A DNA stretch of 64,000 bases from Rhizobium rhizogenes NBRC 13257 (GTDB lineage Bacteria > Pseudomonadota > Alphaproteobacteria > Rhizobiales > Rhizobiaceae). The DNA lies in assembly GCF_000696095.1 (NCBI RefSeq), contig NZ_BAYX01000014.1, positions 117,110 to 181,109 on the forward strand, in the 5' to 3' direction. Positions 44,749 to 53,529 of this stretch are shown piece after piece; the stretch's first letter is position 1; every line of letters starts with the position of its first letter. A program made the translations under genes and the position numbers. The notes beneath the pieces are model-generated. The model was not told the origin of the DNA, did not search any database, and saw only the letters and a program-made list of their open reading frames with translations.

Positions 44749-45327
44749 TCAATGCGGCCGCGTTGCCGGGCTCGGCGCATCCGGATGGATTTCCGCCGCC
44801 ATCAAGCCCTTTTCGCCCGGTCCGAAGCGAACGAGAACCACCTGCCCCGGCCGCAGTTCTGCCAGGCCGAAACGACGCAGCGTTTCCATATGCACGAAGA
44901 TATCCTCGGTGCCCTCGCCGCGCGTCAGGAAGCCGAAACCCTTGGTGCGGTTGAACCACTTGACCAAGGCGCGCTCAAGGCCGCTCGTCGCGGTCACCTG
45001 GACATGCGTGCGTACCGGCGGCATCTGCGACGGGTGCACGGCGGTCGACTGATCCATGGAGAGGATCTTGAAAGCCTGATAGCCACGCTCGCGGCGCTGG
45101 ATCAGCGCGACGATGCGCGTTCCCTCGAGAATGGTCTGATAACCGTCGCGACGCAGGCAAGTCACATGCAACAAAACGTCCTGCATGCCGTTATCCGGTA
45201 CGATGAAGCCAAAACCCTTGGCAACGTCGAACCATTTTACGACGCCCGAGATCTCAATGAGATCGACGGCTTCGCCCGATAACTCTCCGAAGTCGGCTAT
45301 TCCCTTCGATGAAATTCTGTCACTCAT
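44749..45327 (-). CDS. Protein with two cold-shock domains
   Basis: A 192-residue alphaproteobacterial CspA-type protein with two CSDs. The first has KWFDVAKGFGFIVPDNG and VLLHVTCLRRDG, the second KWFNRTKGFGFLTRGEG and IFVHMETLRRFG, so both keep RNP1 and RNP2 aromatic residues. It probably binds single-stranded RNA or DNA as a chaperone. Downstream DUF192 gene follows after one base. Confidence 0.92.
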   Translation of the reverse strand: MSDRISSKGIADFGELSGEAVDLIEISGVVKWFDVAKGFGFIVPDNGMQDVLLHVTCLRRDGYQTILEGTRIVALIQRRERGYQAFKILSMDQSTAVHPSQMPPVRTHVQVTATSGLERALVKWFNRTKGFGFLTRGEGTEDIFVHMETLRRFGLAELRPGQVVLVRFGPGEKGLMAAEIHPDAPSPATRPH

Positions 45328-45522
45328 CCTGGCCAGCCCTCGATTACGCGTCACACTGTTACGGTTAACTGATTCCTTGAAATCAAGTTTAACATCTTGG
45401 TAACGGAAATGCGCAAGTCCTAGTTTTGTTTATTCCCACTCTTGATTATCAAGCCAAAGTCTTGCCTGAAGCTGGTGTCCCGTTTCATGATCGGTCCAGC
45501 ACAACATTAGAGAGGAAATAGA

Positions 45523-45963
45523 ATGCGTTATCTCCACACCATGGTCCGCGTGACGGATCTCGAGGCGTCACTGCATTTTTATAGCACTCTATTCGGCCTC
45601 ACAGAAACCCGCCGCTATGAAAACGAGAAAGGCCGATTCACGCTCGTTTTCCTCGCCGCCAGCGACGATGTCGAATCATCACGCAACAGCGGCGCGCCCA
45701 GTCTCGAGCTGACTTACAACTGGGATCCGGAGGAGTATACCGGAGGACGCAACTTCGGTCACCTCGCCTATGAGGTCGACGACATCTACGCGACCTGTCA
45801 GAAGCTCCAGGACAACGGCATCACGATCAACCGGCCGCCGCGCGACGGTCACATGGCCTTCGTGCGCTCGCCGGACGGCATTTCCATCGAGATTCTCCAG
45901 AAAGGCGCCAACCTTGCGCCTGCCGAGCCCTGGGCTTCGATGCAAAATACCGGCGCCTGGTAA
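45523..45963 (+). CDS. gloA: Lactoylglutathione lyase (glyoxalase I)
   Basis: Isomerises the methylglyoxal-glutathione hemithioacetal to lactoylglutathione. The 146-residue protein carries all four metal ligands: His5 (LHTMVRV), Glu62 (LELTYNWD), His80 (GHLAYEVDD) and Glu123 (SIEILQ). GAGAGGAAAT precedes the ATG. Monocistronic. Confidence 0.95.
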   Translation: MRYLHTMVRVTDLEASLHFYSTLFGLTETRRYENEKGRFTLVFLAASDDVESSRNSGAPSLELTYNWDPEEYTGGRNFGHLAYEVDDIYATCQKLQDNGITINRPPRDGHMAFVRSPDGISIEILQKGANLAPAEPWASMQNTGAW

Positions 45964-46171
45964 AAGCAAGCTTTCGCGAGGCTTACGGCACGCGCGGAAC
46001 CATCGGTTTCGCGCTTGCCAGCCATACCCGCTCTCCTGCATGCTTGGACGACTCGAAGCATCATGCATCGGATTTCGCGGGGTCCCATCGTTCCCAGTCA
46101 GCGTCGCGCGACATCATCGTCCCTCGCAAGAGGCCGTTCCGGTGCACACTCTTTAAAGCGGGGAACGTCCT

Positions 46172-46960
46172 TTGTGCGATCGGCAGATTCTATCCGGCAA
46201 TGAGACGCGCGCAAGCGCTATTGCAATCGCCCTATCGTTTCTGATGCTCTCCGGCTGCGCGACGACAGCCGACAAGCCAAAGCTGGCGGCGGAGACCGCA
46301 CCACCACCAAGCGCCGCCGAGCAGCTTGCCGATTCTCTCAACAGCAGCGCCGAGGCCAAGCGGCTGAAAGGCGACGCCGCCTATCGTGATCCGCTGGTTC
46401 GCAGCGTGCATGATGTGCGCCGGCAGATCGTCACCGAACAGGCAAACAATCAATCCGGCTACCCGCCGGCTCCCGCCACCGACGCGCCAGCCGGCATTGC
46501 CGGGCTGGTGACGCAACCGACGGCGGTAAACGCCAGCAGGAGCAGCATCTATGCAGCCCCCGCCCCCATCGCCGTCAATCCGGACGGAACACTCGCCAAG
46601 ACGCAGCCGGACGCCGGGCAGCAGGGAATCACACCATTCATGCGCAGCGTCTATACCTTGCCGCCGGGTGCCGCACAGAACGTCGCACCGCCGCAGAATG
46701 ATGGTGGCATGCCGGTAGGCCGGACCTCCGAATCCGTGCTTCCCCCACCCGTTATCCGCAATGCCGCCCCCCCATCGACAAGCCCGATGAAGCCGACAGC
46801 GGACGCCACCCCCTCGAAAATCATGCCCGCCCCCGGCTCTTCGGCCCACACGATCGACAGCAAGGAAGCGCTGATGCTCGCGCATATCGCCGCGTCGAAG
46901 GGCCAAGGCCCGGGCGCCAAGTCGCTGATCACGCCAACGCAAGGCGCATCGGGGCTTTGA
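46172..46960 (+). CDS. Proline-rich putative lipoprotein
   Basis: About 262 residues. A hydrophobic stretch AIAIALSFLMLSGC gives a lipobox with Cys29, so it is probably an anchored lipoprotein. The rest is low complexity, rich in Pro, Ala and Ser, with KRLKGDAAYRDPLVRSVHDV as the only ordered-looking part. The start is uncertain: TTG 46172 is the only start-like codon upstream of the signal. No domain is recognised. Confidence 0.65.
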   Translation: MCDRQILSGNETRASAIAIALSFLMLSGCATTADKPKLAAETAPPPSAAEQLADSLNSSAEAKRLKGDAAYRDPLVRSVHDVRRQIVTEQANNQSGYPPAPATDAPAGIAGLVTQPTAVNASRSSIYAAPAPIAVNPDGTLAKTQPDAGQQGITPFMRSVYTLPPGAAQNVAPPQNDGGMPVGRTSESVLPPPVIRNAAPPSTSPMKPTADATPSKIMPAPGSSAHTIDSKEALMLAHIAASKGQGPGAKSLITPTQGASGL

Positions 46961-47115
46961 GCCGCCCCTCCGCAGATCTCCACAACGTCCTGTTAAGGCA
47001 GGCTTATTCAAATTTCGCTGTCGCTTCATGCACCTGTCATTTTTTCGAAGAAAAAGCGAAATAGGCGCTTGCGGGAATGAAATCACCCCGCTATAAGCGC
47101 GCCACACAACAGCAC

Positions 47116-47190
47116 GCGCCCTTCGTCTATCGGTTAGGACGACAGATTTTCATTCTGTAAAGAGGGGTTCGACTCCCCTAGGGCGTGCCA
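47116..47190 (+). tRNA. tRNA-Glu (anticodon TTC)
   Basis: A 75-base tRNA with encoded CCA. Acceptor GCGCCCT/AGGGCGT (first pair G-T), anticodon loop TTTTCAT, T arm GGGGTTCGACTCCCC. The first of a tandem pair with the gene at 47274. Confidence 0.93.
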
Positions 47191-47273
47191 CTGTTGTTCT
47201 CCCCTCCTCACAAGAATGCTTGTTCCGCTTGCGGCGGCTTTGCGCTATTCCTATATGCGAGCGAGCGCATCAT

Positions 47274-47348
47274 GCGCCCTTCGTCTATCGGTTAGGACAA
47301 CAGATTCTCATTCTGTAAAGAGGGGTTCGACTCCCCTAGGGCGTACCA
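47274..47348 (+). tRNA. tRNA-Glu (anticodon CTC)
   Basis: Nearly identical to the upstream tRNA-Glu, with anticodon loop TTCTCAT giving CTC, an A in place of G in the stem region before ACAGA, and an A discriminator. It reads GAG. The pair probably arose by tandem duplication followed by anticodon change. Confidence 0.92.
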
Positions 47349-47431
47349 CTTAGGTTCAAAACTATGAACCGGAGAGGCTGGTCTTTTTGGGCTGCTTATG
47401 ACCCTCTCGATTGTGCTTTTTTCCAACTATC

Positions 47432-47958
47432 CTAATAGCTGCGCCACCCCTGCTCGATCGAGTCGTACAATCGTTTAAGACGCGCCTCGTATTCGGTTAC
47501 CTGTTTGAGTAATCCGCTCGCTCTAACGTCAACCTCCTTCGCTTTGATTGCCCTCTTACTCGACACCTCAGCAATAATTTGCTGCAAACGCTCGCCGGTA
47601 AACAGGCGCTGGGTCAAGTAGTCGGTCACCAATTCATCAAGGCTGTCCATCGGTATTTTTTGACCCTCACAAGCAACAGGTCCTTTTTTCATAAACGAGA
47701 CGCAACAGTAGTAGCGATGCACTTTACCGGTGTGCGAAGTACCTGTGCCAATAGTCATAGTGCCGCCGCATCTGTTGCGTCGCGTCAGTCCGGTTAGAAG
47801 TATAGGCCCGTTGACGACGCGCGGCGGCGTGTTTGCTGGCGCTCGAGATTTCAGCAGGCCTGGACCTCATTAAACTCCGAGCGGTCAATGATCGCCTCGA
47901 CTTGCACAATGATGCGGTCCCCTGGCGTCGGGCATCGGCGGTTACCCTCATACAGCAA
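47432..47958 (-). pseudogene. Serine site-specific recombinase, C-terminal remnant
   Basis: On the minus strand the reading CPTPGDRIIVQVEAIIDRSE then FNEVQAC, followed after a one-base frameshift near 47855 by APANTPPRVVNGPILLTGLT and RRNRCGGTMTIGTGTSH, RYYCCVSFMKKGPVACEG and LVTDYLTQRLFTGERLQQII, matches the recombinase and zinc-beta-ribbon domains of large serine recombinases plus the start of the coiled coil. The N-terminal resolvase domain with the catalytic Ser is absent and the frame ends early in EQGWRSY, where another one-base shift would continue it. It lies 84 bp from tRNA-Glu, a common integration site. Confidence 0.8.
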
Positions 47959-48641
47959 GCAGCCACCAAAGCAGCCCGGTCAAATTCCACTGTATTTCGA
48001 CCAGGACGCGCTACGCTTGAGCGACGCACCATGTTCTATGCTGCATCTTGTCGGTTCGTCGGCATGGAAAGGAACCGATCAGCGCGCTTACCTTCGTACA
48101 ATTTTAAGCTGTTTATTATACGGATATATTAGAATGCTTTTTGCTGCCGTTGACCTGTAGAAATTTTCGAAAATAATTTACAATAATAGATAGTTATCGT
48201 CTTATAATAAGGCGAAATCAAAGACTCTGAGCCGAAATTTATTTTCAAATGAAAACTTCAACTTTAAGGGGAACTCACGTAAGCGTGAATGCGTTGCATC
48301 CGCTGTTAGTTTCGATTCCAAAGATTTTTCTCAGGTCAGCGCTGGGCTTCGAGAAGCCGATATAGAAGCCTCCTCACGTCCGGCGATCCAGCGCCCTCAA
48401 ACTCCCTGGGGATTCCGACCAGCGTCCGTATTGAACGAGGGCGTGGAAAACATGGCGATGATCTACAAGTAACTGGCCTGTCATGGAAAGGCGACCATAG
48501 ATTAGGGCGGCGAGGACAACGTGGGACCAGAGCACCGGTTACTGTCCATCACTCGAAAATCCGAATACCCTCTAGTTTCCACTCGATGAGAAATCGAATA
48601 ACCTCTCTCTCTATTACAGATGGTCAAAGAGAGCATTAGAG
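47959..48641. other. AT-rich accessory stretch without recognisable genes
   Basis: About 680 bp with lower GC than the core genes, especially around 48160-48260. I see no convincing reading frame, RNA or terminal repeats. Its left end may hold further decayed recombinase sequence. Confidence 0.5.
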
Positions 48642-48923
48642 ATGTCTATGCAACCGATCTACTACGGGCTCACGAGGGCGGTTGCCTTGGGCATTCTGAT
48701 TATTTTTCCCGCTGTTTTCTTTGTTTCCTGCTCGACGGTCGGCGGAACTCGCGGTCAATCTGGTCCCGCAACCGCGAGCAAATCGGCAGATTCCACCAAC
48801 GCCAAAGACAAAGCAGCCGAGCGTCGGCGATGGTCTGAGAGAGTCGAACGCGATAATCAGCTAGATCCTAGCGGGTCGGCACCGGGCTCCTATGGCTCTT
48901 TCGGTCCTCGTTTCACTTGGTGA
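48642..48923 (+). CDS. Small putative lipoprotein
   Basis: A 93-residue protein with a hydrophobic segment TRAVALGILIIFPAVFFVSC forming a lipobox-like end, then a Ser/Ala/Arg-rich polar part and a C-terminus YGSFGPRFTW. No family is recognised. The ribosome site (TTAGAG) is weak. It sits in the accessory stretch after the recombinase remnant. Confidence 0.5.
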   Translation: MSMQPIYYGLTRAVALGILIIFPAVFFVSCSTVGGTRGQSGPATASKSADSTNAKDKAAERRRWSERVERDNQLDPSGSAPGSYGSFGPRFTW

Positions 48924-49055
48924 GCGATAGGTTTTTCAAACTGCTCTGTTGATGTCCAAACCCGATTGAACGGATTTCGTTCAACAATGAGTGGATACTC
49001 GTGCCGTGGTGGATAGACTTCGCGCAGCACGGGCGAAGAACCGTAATGGGAGGCG

Positions 49056-49289
49056 TCACGAGGCGTTGAATTTCACCGTCACGCCACGCTGCCGAAAGTA
49101 AGCCTGCAGTAGCTTCCTGCCAGAACGATTGTTATGCGCGAGCCTAGCCGGGTCGAATACGGCTTCCTTCAAACCTGCCCGCGTCAAGGCTGCCTTGAGA
49201 TTCGCGATATATAAGTCGATGTCGGCATTGTCCGCCTGGAGCGATTCATAAATGCGGTTGATTGCATCTGCTACGGTCGGCTCGCTCAC
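49056..49289 (-). CDS. Hypothetical protein
   Basis: A 77-residue protein, MSEPTVADAINRIYESLQAD, with NIDLYIANLKAAL-like helical sequence and a basic C-terminal half (HNNRSGRKLLQAYFRQRGVT). It is soluble and looks folded; it ends in KFNAS. AGGAGTG lies before the ATG. No domain recognised. Confidence 0.6.
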   Translation of the reverse strand: MSEPTVADAINRIYESLQADNADIDLYIANLKAALTRAGLKEAVFDPARLAHNNRSGRKLLQAYFRQRGVTVKFNAS

Positions 49290-49667
49290 TATTACACTCC
49301 TGTTGTTGTTTCGGTGGCGCTTACCACATTTTTCGGCTTGACCTTATTGTGGTTAAGCATGTCCACGTCAATGAGTGACGATGGCGTGAAACGCCGCATT
49401 CGCTGTAGGAGGTGGGGCACCACAAGTCGACGAGCGGCCTGGCCTGGCCCCGCGTTTCACACGTCACGACTGCTTCGCGCCAGAAGCGGTCACCAGCTTG
49501 CTAGGTTAAACAACCTGTCCGGAAACATGGGGCAAGCCCACTCATGCCGTGCGATGGGAATGTTATGATCTCATCTGCGTCAACATGGCTGATGTTGTAT
49601 GCAGCAGTTTTGAGGTAGTGCTCCCTCACGATAGATAGTGTCAATTAATAGCCTGGAAATATCCGAA
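49290..49667. other. Intergenic stretch without recognisable gene
   Basis: About 380 bp between two small genes. A GTG-started frame exists here but its composition is not protein-like, and I see no RNA gene or repeat. Confidence 0.45.
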
Positions 49668-49775
49668 ATGTGGGATTGGTTCCCTATAGTCTTCTTTCCG
49701 CTCAAGCTTCTCGTGTTAGGCACGGGGATGTTCTTCGCCATCAAGTGGCATCGCGATCAAGAGAAGAAGAAATAA
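49668..49775 (+). CDS. Very small membrane protein
   Basis: A 35-residue frame, MWDWFPIVFFPLKLLVLGTG then MFFAIKWHRDQEKKK, with one hydrophobic segment and a positively charged C-terminus, a typical single-pass topology. It has an ATG and a clean stop, but only a weak GGAAA ribosome site. No function can be given. Confidence 0.5.
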   Translation: MWDWFPIVFFPLKLLVLGTGMFFAIKWHRDQEKKK

Positions 49776-49884
49776 CGAAACCAGCGGACCGTAAGCGCGC
49801 GCCGATTAGAGAAGCGCCGCCCATTTAGTCCGCTTAGGGCCAAGGGCGGACGAACGTCTCGACGGCTGCGGACGGCAACTGCCA

Positions 49885-50430
49885 TCAGACCAGTTTGCCA
49901 TACATCTCCAGCAAAGCGTTGAACGAGGGAGCAATCGGCATGAAGAAGCCATGCTCGATGAACGTGCTAATCAGCGCATCGGGCGTATTGGTCCAATCGG
50001 TATCGGCCTCTTCGAAATAGCCCCAATACATCTCGCCGTCCGTGTACATGATCTCGCCAACCCGTGAACCCTCCGTGATTTCTACAAAGGTACAAAAGTC
50101 GCCTCCGACGGCGATGGGCGGCGCGAAGTCGAGCAATTCTCTTCCAGATGCGTCCATCTTCGGAATAATGGTCAGAAGATCAGCGTAGTCGCGCCCATTT
50201 TCGACGCCATAGAAGGTATTGATGTCCGCCAAAGCCATACTCAGGCCAAGCTGCTTTACCCCATCGAAGTCGAACGTCGTGCGCAAACCGTTGCAGCGGG
50301 TCAGAAAGTGTATGTAGTCCTGTGAAAGATATACGCCGTGTTCATTCACCAAGCGTTCCAGAGCTGCTGAGGTTGCTTTCCCGAAAGATTCGACCCTGCC
50401 GGATCGGAGAATTGCATCCAGTGTTGTCAT
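49885..50430 (-). CDS. SMI1/KNR4 (SUKH) family-like protein
   Basis: A 181-residue soluble protein. LSQDYIHFLTRCNGLRTTFD matches the SUKH pattern of a helix ending in NG, and PPIAVGGDFCTFVEITEGSR followed by VGEIMYTDGEMYWG matches the second conserved block before a helical C-terminus. SUKH proteins often act as immunity proteins against polymorphic or nuclease toxins, but no toxin gene is adjacent. AGGAGAG precedes the ATG. Confidence 0.68.
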   Translation of the reverse strand: MTTLDAILRSGRVESFGKATSAALERLVNEHGVYLSQDYIHFLTRCNGLRTTFDFDGVKQLGLSMALADINTFYGVENGRDYADLLTIIPKMDASGRELLDFAPPIAVGGDFCTFVEITEGSRVGEIMYTDGEMYWGYFEEADTDWTNTPDALISTFIEHGFFMPIAPSFNALLEMYGKLV

Positions 50431-50547
50431 AAGCTCTCCTTTGGGCGGTTATCTCGAATTTTGTCAGACTTTTGCACTTGATCAAAGCATCGACGCAAAA
50501 TCAGGAGCGTTGTGATTGCATCTTGTGCCGTACCCAGATGGCGCTCT

Positions 50548-51045
50548 TCATTCGCCGATCAACCGCCCACGCTGAGCCAATGCATCCGCTACTTCGTTGC
50601 CCTCAACACCGACGTGACCCTTGCACCACTTAACTTTGATAGTCGGGTTCTGATTGAGCAGCACGTCAATCGCTCGCCAGTATGCAGCATCTGCGACAGA
50701 TCGACTGCGACCCTGCCCGTTCGGCGTCCGCTTTCGCCATTTGTTTGAACGCCAGATGTGCCGCCATCGAATGCAGCCGTTCACGGCATATGCGGAGTCG
50801 GTGTGGATGACTGCCTCCTCCCCGGCCGCATTATCGGCGAGCCATTCACACGCCTGCAAGATCGCCAGAAGCTCCATTGCATTGTTTGCCGTTCGCGCCT
50901 CGCTTCCAAACGCCGCAAAGACCTGAGCGGATCCGCGAAAAACCGCAAATGCCCAGCCGCCAGTTTTGGACACGGGATCGAACGAGCCATCCGTAAATAC
51001 GTGGAGGAGTAACCCGAGGTCGGTGTAATCCAGGGTATCGCTCAT
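50548..51045 (-). CDS. Ribonuclease HI family protein
   Basis: A 165-residue RNase H-fold enzyme that cleaves RNA in RNA-DNA hybrids. The DEDD set is complete: Asp19 (FTDGSFDP), Glu58 (NNAMELLAI), Asp83 (IHTDSAYAVNG) and Asp154 (NEVADALA), with His144 in CKGHVG. It has the basic handle region WRSNKWRKRTPNG. It may be an extra copy beside a housekeeping rnhA elsewhere; its accessory setting suggests so. Start ATG 51045. Confidence 0.85.
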   Translation of the reverse strand: MSDTLDYTDLGLLLHVFTDGSFDPVSKTGGWAFAVFRGSAQVFAAFGSEARTANNAMELLAILQACEWLADNAAGEEAVIHTDSAYAVNGCIRWRHIWRSNKWRKRTPNGQGRSRSVADAAYWRAIDVLLNQNPTIKVKWCKGHVGVEGNEVADALAQRGRLIGE

Positions 51046-51148
51046 GGCTGCTTCCGCATTCGTCAAAATTGTATAAATCTCGCTCAGGTGATGTGAAGAT
51101 ACCGTTTGATGCACCGCGAGAGGCCTCGTGTACTGCAAGTTGACGTCA

Positions 51149-52099
51149 TCACGGCTGAACTCTGCAAGCCAAATCGAGATTGTATTCGAGTGCGAGCAGC
51201 ATGGTTGCCCGAACTGCTGGGGCCGATCGCGTCTCGTTGCCGTTGAAAACGTTGCCGTGCTCTCCCATGAGGTCCAACAGGAGGACAGTTGTGTAAAGCC
51301 GAAAAAGCCAGTCGTCGGCCTGTCCGGCATGTCGAAGCCATGCAGACACGTAGCTCACGGGGCCACCATACGCCATCAAGGCGGCCAAGGTTAAAGCCGC
51401 TGGATAACGTGGATCGCCAAAGCCAAGGTCATCCACATCTACAATACCGCTGAACGCGCCCTCTCGCGTCACAATCACGTTCTTTGTCGTCGTATCGTGC
51501 AGGAAGGGTGTGGCTTCAATCCGGTCAATTTCGCCGCGTCTGGCAGTGACCTCGTGTCGCACGGCATCAACCAACCCGACGTCAAACAGTCCAGCAGATC
51601 CGATCCGCTCTCGCGAACGCGCAAGATTGGCAAGCAACACCTGCGACCATGCATCATTTGGCGCATGCTCTGGTCGTGCGGCATAGCCATATCGTCCTGC
51701 CGAGGCGGTCCTTCCTGCTATGGCCTGAGCATGTGCCACGCTTGAAGCAATTTTATCCAGCTTCTCTTCCGTGAGATCTGAGATGACCGAACCCAGATCC
51801 GAACCAGGAAAACGCTCAAGCAGAAGCCAAGGAAATTCCGCGTCGAGATCTTGGGCTAGAATTGCTGGAAGCGGCACACCTCCGGGACGTAGCAGGTGCG
51901 AAAGATAGACCGCCCCAGCCATCTCCACCCGGGCCGACGGATCGCCGATGCGCACAACAGCGGGAGATCGTTCAGCAAACTGAAGATCGAAAACGTAGTG
52001 CCTTGCGCCCGTCGTGAATCGTCGAACGGCGGCCGGGGCGCAACCTATGGCCTTTGATGCGATTGCGGCGGCAAGTTGGGCATCCGGTGCCTGCCGCAT
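51149..52099 (-). CDS. Phosphotransferase of the APH/choline-kinase fold
   Basis: A 316-residue kinase-like protein. The catalytic loop reads FLHDTTTKNVIV, keeping the Asp and Asn at canonical spacing although the usual HGD is HD, and the metal-binding segment is GIVDVDDLGFGDP. LLLERFPGSDLG marks the hinge. The substrate (antibiotic or small metabolite) is unknown. ATG 52099 has GGGAGA upstream. Confidence 0.78.
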   Translation of the reverse strand: MRQAPDAQLAAAIASKAIGCAPAAVRRFTTGARHYVFDLQFAERSPAVVRIGDPSARVEMAGAVYLSHLLRPGGVPLPAILAQDLDAEFPWLLLERFPGSDLGSVISDLTEEKLDKIASSVAHAQAIAGRTASAGRYGYAARPEHAPNDAWSQVLLANLARSRERIGSAGLFDVGLVDAVRHEVTARRGEIDRIEATPFLHDTTTKNVIVTREGAFSGIVDVDDLGFGDPRYPAALTLAALMAYGGPVSYVSAWLRHAGQADDWLFRLYTTVLLLDLMGEHGNVFNGNETRSAPAVRATMLLALEYNLDLACRVQP

Positions 52100-52883
52100 T
52101 GGGGTCTCCCATTCCATCCGTGGACGACTTATACAGCGGCATGAGAGCCGGCGTCGAACGCAATGCGCATTCGGCGTTATGCCTGATGAACTCGTTTCAG
52201 GAGGTGGACACACTAAGAGCGGCCGTGCCGCCCTTAGTAGCAATCCATCTCGACCTACCAAGCCTTTCGGCACACCGGCGTAACCGTGTGACTGGAGTTT
52301 CCTCCAGCGGGCTAGCGCTATCCGCAGTCAACTGCGTCAGTCGCTCAATCGCTAGCTGCCGTCCGTATCCCCACGGAACGACTGAGATAACAACACTCAC
52401 AGTTCAAGAGTTCTTTCTACGCGGAATTTCGGTGATCCCGAGTTAAAAATCAAGGGGCCATGGGGTGTACACTGCCGATCTGAATATCAGGGCAGCGAGC
52501 TCCCAGCCCCGTGATAGGTGGCTTGCCGAGGAAACCCGGAAAATTTCGGTCTGCTGTGCTCCGGCGTCCCAGCAAAACCCGTGCTGCGGCGCTTAGGCAT
52601 CAGCAATGATGTCGAGCTTTCGATCCAGAACTATCGGAAATCTCGGGCTTTCGGGAACGGGTCCGGCAGAGTAGCGGGTTCGAGACAATGGGACGCGGAT
52701 ATCTCTCAGCTTTACAGTGCGCTTTGGTTACTCGAATGGCAAGCAAGCGTCCCTATGCTACGAGTTAACAGAGGATCCAATTTTTCAGATGCAGATTAGG
52801 CTTCGCGCCCGACCAAGTGTCTGTCACGAGCGTCACCAAGAAAGCGACTGGAATCTTCATCCCACAGCAGACGTGGAATTGGG
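52100..52883. other. Region without a recognisable gene
   Basis: About 780 bp between the kinase gene and the flavin-reductase gene. Open frames here give no family-like protein. It contains a 12-bp imperfect hairpin near 52212 and a palindrome AATGCGCATT (52162-52171) inside AACGC/GCGTT arms, both upstream of the kinase gene. It may be the scar of an insertion. Confidence 0.5.
52212..52238. repeat. Imperfect inverted repeat upstream of the kinase gene
   Basis: ACTAAGAGCGGC-CGT-GCCGCCCTTAGT, 12-bp arms with a single A-C mismatch. It could be an old terminator or a leader hairpin; no T run is present. Confidence 0.5.
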
Positions 52884-53528
52884 CTAGCGCAAAACCCACT
52901 CCTCCTTCGTCTGAGTCTTGATATCGAACTGGTCACGCGTCCTGGCGTAGGTGTGACCACCCATCCTCCCTACCGCATCCATCAACTGCTGATCGATATG
53001 CAGATTCGACGGGTCAATAGCATCGCTGCGAACATAAACACCAAGAACTTCGCCCAGGATGATTTCACGGGCCGGGCCGACCTGCAGGCTCGTGTGGCGG
53101 CGGCATTCGAGTGCTGCCGGGGCTGCGAGGATACGTGGGCTCTTGACCATCTGGCCGGGCGCGGTTGCCAGGCCGGCCTCCTCGAGTTCGTCCACCTCGG
53201 GCCCGAACTTGATGGCGCAGACCTCCATCTGGTCGACGAGCGCGTCGTCGCAGATATGCACCGTAAATTCCCCAGTCTCGCGGATGTTGCGGGCGGTATC
53301 CTTGAAGCGCATGTCCGAGTAATTTTCGACGCCGATGGCAACGATCGCCGGATCATGGGTCAGCACGTTGAAAAAGCTGAACGGCCCTGCGTTCGGCCTG
53401 CCGTCCCTGCTCACCGTCGTCACCAGCGCGATCGGCCGGGGAATGACCGTGCCGATCAGAATCTTGTAACGCTCGCGCTCGGTCAGCTGGGCGAAATCGA
53501 AGTGCGTGTGAGATTTGTTGTCGGTCAT
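52884..53528 (-). CDS. Flavin reductase-like FMN-binding protein
   Basis: A 214-residue protein of the flavin-reductase-like split-barrel fold. RYKILIGTVIPRPIALVTTV, GRPNAGPFSFFNVLTHDPAI and DTARNIRETGEFTVHICDD are typical. It may supply reduced flavin or be a flavoenzyme. ATG 53528 follows the M24 gene stop by one base, so it is the last gene of the importer/hydrolase operon. A frame extension to 53840 lies inside that gene. Confidence 0.9.
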   Translation of the reverse strand: MTDNKSHTHFDFAQLTERERYKILIGTVIPRPIALVTTVSRDGRPNAGPFSFFNVLTHDPAIVAIGVENYSDMRFKDTARNIRETGEFTVHICDDALVDQMEVCAIKFGPEVDELEEAGLATAPGQMVKSPRILAAPAALECRRHTSLQVGPAREIILGEVLGVYVRSDAIDPSNLHIDQQLMDAVGRMGGHTYARTRDQFDIKTQTKEEWVLR

Positions 53529-53529
53529 G

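Noticed and set aside
47116..47348. Tandem tRNA-Glu copies as recombination attachment sites (attL/attR)
   Set aside because: Both are complete tRNAs with different anticodons and only 83 bp between them, which does not enclose an element.
49314..49568. 84-codon GTG-started frame
   Set aside because: Composition is irregular, there is no clear ribosome site and no domain.
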